Source: Callipepla californica brunnescens | Taxonomy: Eukaryota; Chordata; Aves; Galliformes; Odontophoridae | Direction of reading: 5' to 3' | Assembly (NCBI GenBank): GCA_023055505.1 | Contig: JALIRH010000038.1 | Coordinates: 4,906,327 to 4,970,326 of the forward strand | DNA length: 64,000 nt | Shown: piece by piece, positions 62,416-64,000 of the stretch | How positions within the stretch are numbered: the first letter of the stretch is position 1 | How the letters are laid out: every line of letters starts with the position of its first letter | Notes under the pieces: model-generated | Databases searched by the model: none | What the model was told of the DNA's origin: nothing | The model's input: only the letters and a program-made list of their open reading frames with translations | Translations under genes and position numbers: made by a program

Positions 62416-62773
62416 TGTGGGAATACAGGAAAGTATATGGAAAGTATATTCAAGAGCAGAAGTTATGGAACAGGATAAACAACATCAGAAAGGAAGGCTG
62501 AGAACCAAGGACACTCCAACTGAAAAGGAAAACAAGATCAAGTAAGCTGTGTGATGGCAGACCCTAATTTGACATGGCTTGGAAGGACTCATGACCCTGA
62601 TTGGATAAGTGCCTCCATTCATGGTTAAGGAATGTTTGTAGAGTATTTGGTTGACATGTAAGGGCAGGTGGGAAAGTTAAAAGAGAAAACTCGTGAATGT
62701 GTATAAGGAGTGTTAGAACCTGTAACAAACAATTTGGCTTGTCCACATGTGAGTCCATGCCACAGACACTGCA
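62416..62773. mobile_element. Probable solo LTR inside the middle CR1
   Basis: This 358-bp non-CR1 block begins TGTGGGAATACAGG and ends ACAGACACTGCA, so it has TG...CA ends. The flanking bases CAGGTT (62410-62415) and TGGGTT (62774-62779) share four of six and may be a worn 6-bp duplication, the length made by alpharetroviruses. A GTATAAGG TATA-like box lies near 62701. The family is not identified. Confidence 0.55.
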
Positions 62774-63141
62774 TGGGTTACTCAGCCTTATCAGGAAAAG
62801 AGGAATGCTCCAGGCCCTTAATCATGTCTGCAGCCCTCCTGTGAACTCCTTCTAGGAGGTCCCTGTCTTTTTTGAACTGGAGAGCCCAGATTTGGACACA
62901 CTATCCTAAATATGGTCACACCAATGCAGAATAGAGAAGGAGGAATTAAGTCCCTTGATCTGCTGGCTACACTTTTTAAAGCACTCCAGAATACTCTTAG
63001 CCTTCTTTGACACAAGGGCATACTACTAGCTCATGACCAAGCTGTTGTTCACCAAAACCCTCAGGTCCTTATTCTCAGAGCTCTTCTCCAGAAAGCGATC
63101 TTCTAACCTATACTGATACATGTGTTTATTCCGCCCCAGGC
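62774..63141 (-). mobile_element. Middle CR1 of the nest, right piece
   Basis: CR1 resumes at ACTCAGCCTTATCAGG and runs through GAACTGGAGAGCCCAGAT and CCTCAGGTCCTTATTCTCAG to CCGCCCCAGGCA, in unbroken CR1 order with 62037-62415. Confidence 0.85.
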
Positions 63142-63415
63142 ACCCTCCTTGACCTGCTGGCCATGATACTTTTGATGCAGCCCAGGTTACAGTGGGCTTT
63201 TTGGCCAGGAAGGGCATATTGCTGGCTCACTCTCAGCTTACTATCCACAAGTACTCAAGTCATATTTGGCAGGGTTGTGCTCTCTCCTTTCATCCCTCAG
63301 TTTGTACCATATGACCCAAGTACACAACCTTGCACTTGACTTTATTGAACCTCGTGAGTGTCTCCTGGGCCCACTGCTTGAGTACGTTGGTGTCTCTGAA
63401 TGGCATAATTGGAAA
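63142..63415 (-). mobile_element. Outer CR1 of the nest, right piece
   Basis: CTCCTTGACCTGCTGGCCAT, GGGCATATTGCTGGCTCACT and CCTTGCACTTGACTTTATTG continue exactly where 61494-62036 stopped. Some motifs also occur in the middle element, which shows these are two different CR1 copies. Confidence 0.8.
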
Positions 63416-64000
63416 GATGGAAGAACAGTAGATTACAAATTGTTCTGATTCTAGTGCTACAGTTGTTTAAAACTTGTTTTCTCTGGTACAAGAGACAAGA
63501 TAGAAGCATGTCATAAATATAAAATAGACAAACCTTAAGTCTTCACACATACTACTCAGTTTCTTCAGGTATACAGTAGGGTTTCTGTGGCTTCAAAGTA
63601 TTTGAAAACTTGTGTGCTATCATGGCAGATACTCAGGTAATAGTATTTTGAATATTTCTCAGTGCTTAGCCTAGTTCTTTGCATTTATGTTAGAGATTAT
63701 TTCAGAAAATATGTGTAAGAATAAGTCTTTGTATGGAGGTAAACTTACGGGAAACTAATAGAAAGACTAATACATCCTAAAAAAACTAAATAAATAAAAT
63801 CAAGTGAAAGTATGTAATCTAAACCAGTTGTGTAGTTTCTTGTACTACTTGTATATTCACTCAAGAGAAGCAAGTGCTGGCAGAGAGCTATATATCTCAC
63901 CTATTTTAGACACCTAATACATAAAGCAGAATTTGCTCTCCAGAGGTTGTCTGCATCTCTCCTTCCTACAGAGGCAAACTTTAAGGTTTTTTTTTTTTTT
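63416..64000. other. Unique AT-rich DNA to window end
   Basis: Nothing is recognised. The window ends in a T run. Confidence 0.5.

Noticed and set aside
1..64000. CRISPR arrays, bacterial operons, tRNA or rRNA genes
   Set aside because: Repeats here are microsatellites and eukaryotic transposons. There are no spaced direct repeats, no cloverleaf sequence and no ribosome-binding pattern. The tRNA-Ser match at 34808-34825 is only an 18-base primer site.

Overview
This is vertebrate nuclear DNA, almost certainly from a galliform bird and most likely chicken. The evidence is the number of CR1 LINE fragments with their typical 3' ends (imperfect ATTCTATG repeats), the copies of a Galluhop-like mariner, and avian-type LTRs. 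The window is AT-rich and reads as a gene desert. I recognise no host exon, no tRNA, rRNA or snRNA gene, no bacterial-style operon and no CRISPR array.

The one substantial protein-coding feature is inside a young LTR retroelement at 34060-39400. It has two 740-bp LTRs that differ, by eye, at one base, and a 5-bp target duplication (ATCTG). It also has an 18-nt primer-binding site for tRNA-Ser and a roughly 730-bp structured leader. An intact 605-codon gag-like ORF (35554-37371) follows, with a coiled coil, a PSAP late-domain motif and a basic region but no zinc knuckle. The rest of the interior holds only the decayed 3' end of an env gene. No protease, reverse transcriptase or integrase is visible, so the element looks like a gag-only provirus that would need helper enzymes. 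In layout it recalls the chicken ENS-1/ERNI (cENS, Soprano) elements, but I cannot confirm that identity. The leader carries three repeats with paired complementary segments in the crossing order A-B-A'-B'. In repeat 1 both A and A' change together so that pairing is kept. This is the most interesting signal in the window. A diverged solo LTR of the same family lies about 200 bp downstream (39602-40328).

The rest, in order: a mariner MITE at the left edge (1-482); mostly unique AT-rich DNA to 21 kb with small CR1 pieces (4.4 and 7.8 kb), two old LTR-like repeats (12.0-12.6 and 13.7-14.2 kb) and a possible conserved non-coding block (18.9-19.5 kb); CR1 pieces around another LTR-like repeat (21.0-22.2 kb); CR1 and MITE debris (27.2-27.7 kb); a complete MITE (29.2-29.8 kb); the provirus and solo LTR (34-40.3 kb); a CR1 inserted into an opposite-strand CR1 (41.9-43.0 kb); a MITE (44.4-44.9 kb); CR1 copies at 45.7, 47.3-48.2, 50.8-51.8, 52.0-52.2 and 57.5-58.1 kb; a 140-bp CCCTT array (49.07-49.21 kb); a full-length dead mariner split by a CR1 (59.8-61.3 kb); and a three-layer nest of LTR in CR1 in CR1 (61.5-63.4 kb).

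These parts do not form a pathway. Their relations are insertional: CR1 elements cut older mariner and CR1 copies, LTRs cut CR1s, and the provirus is the youngest layer.
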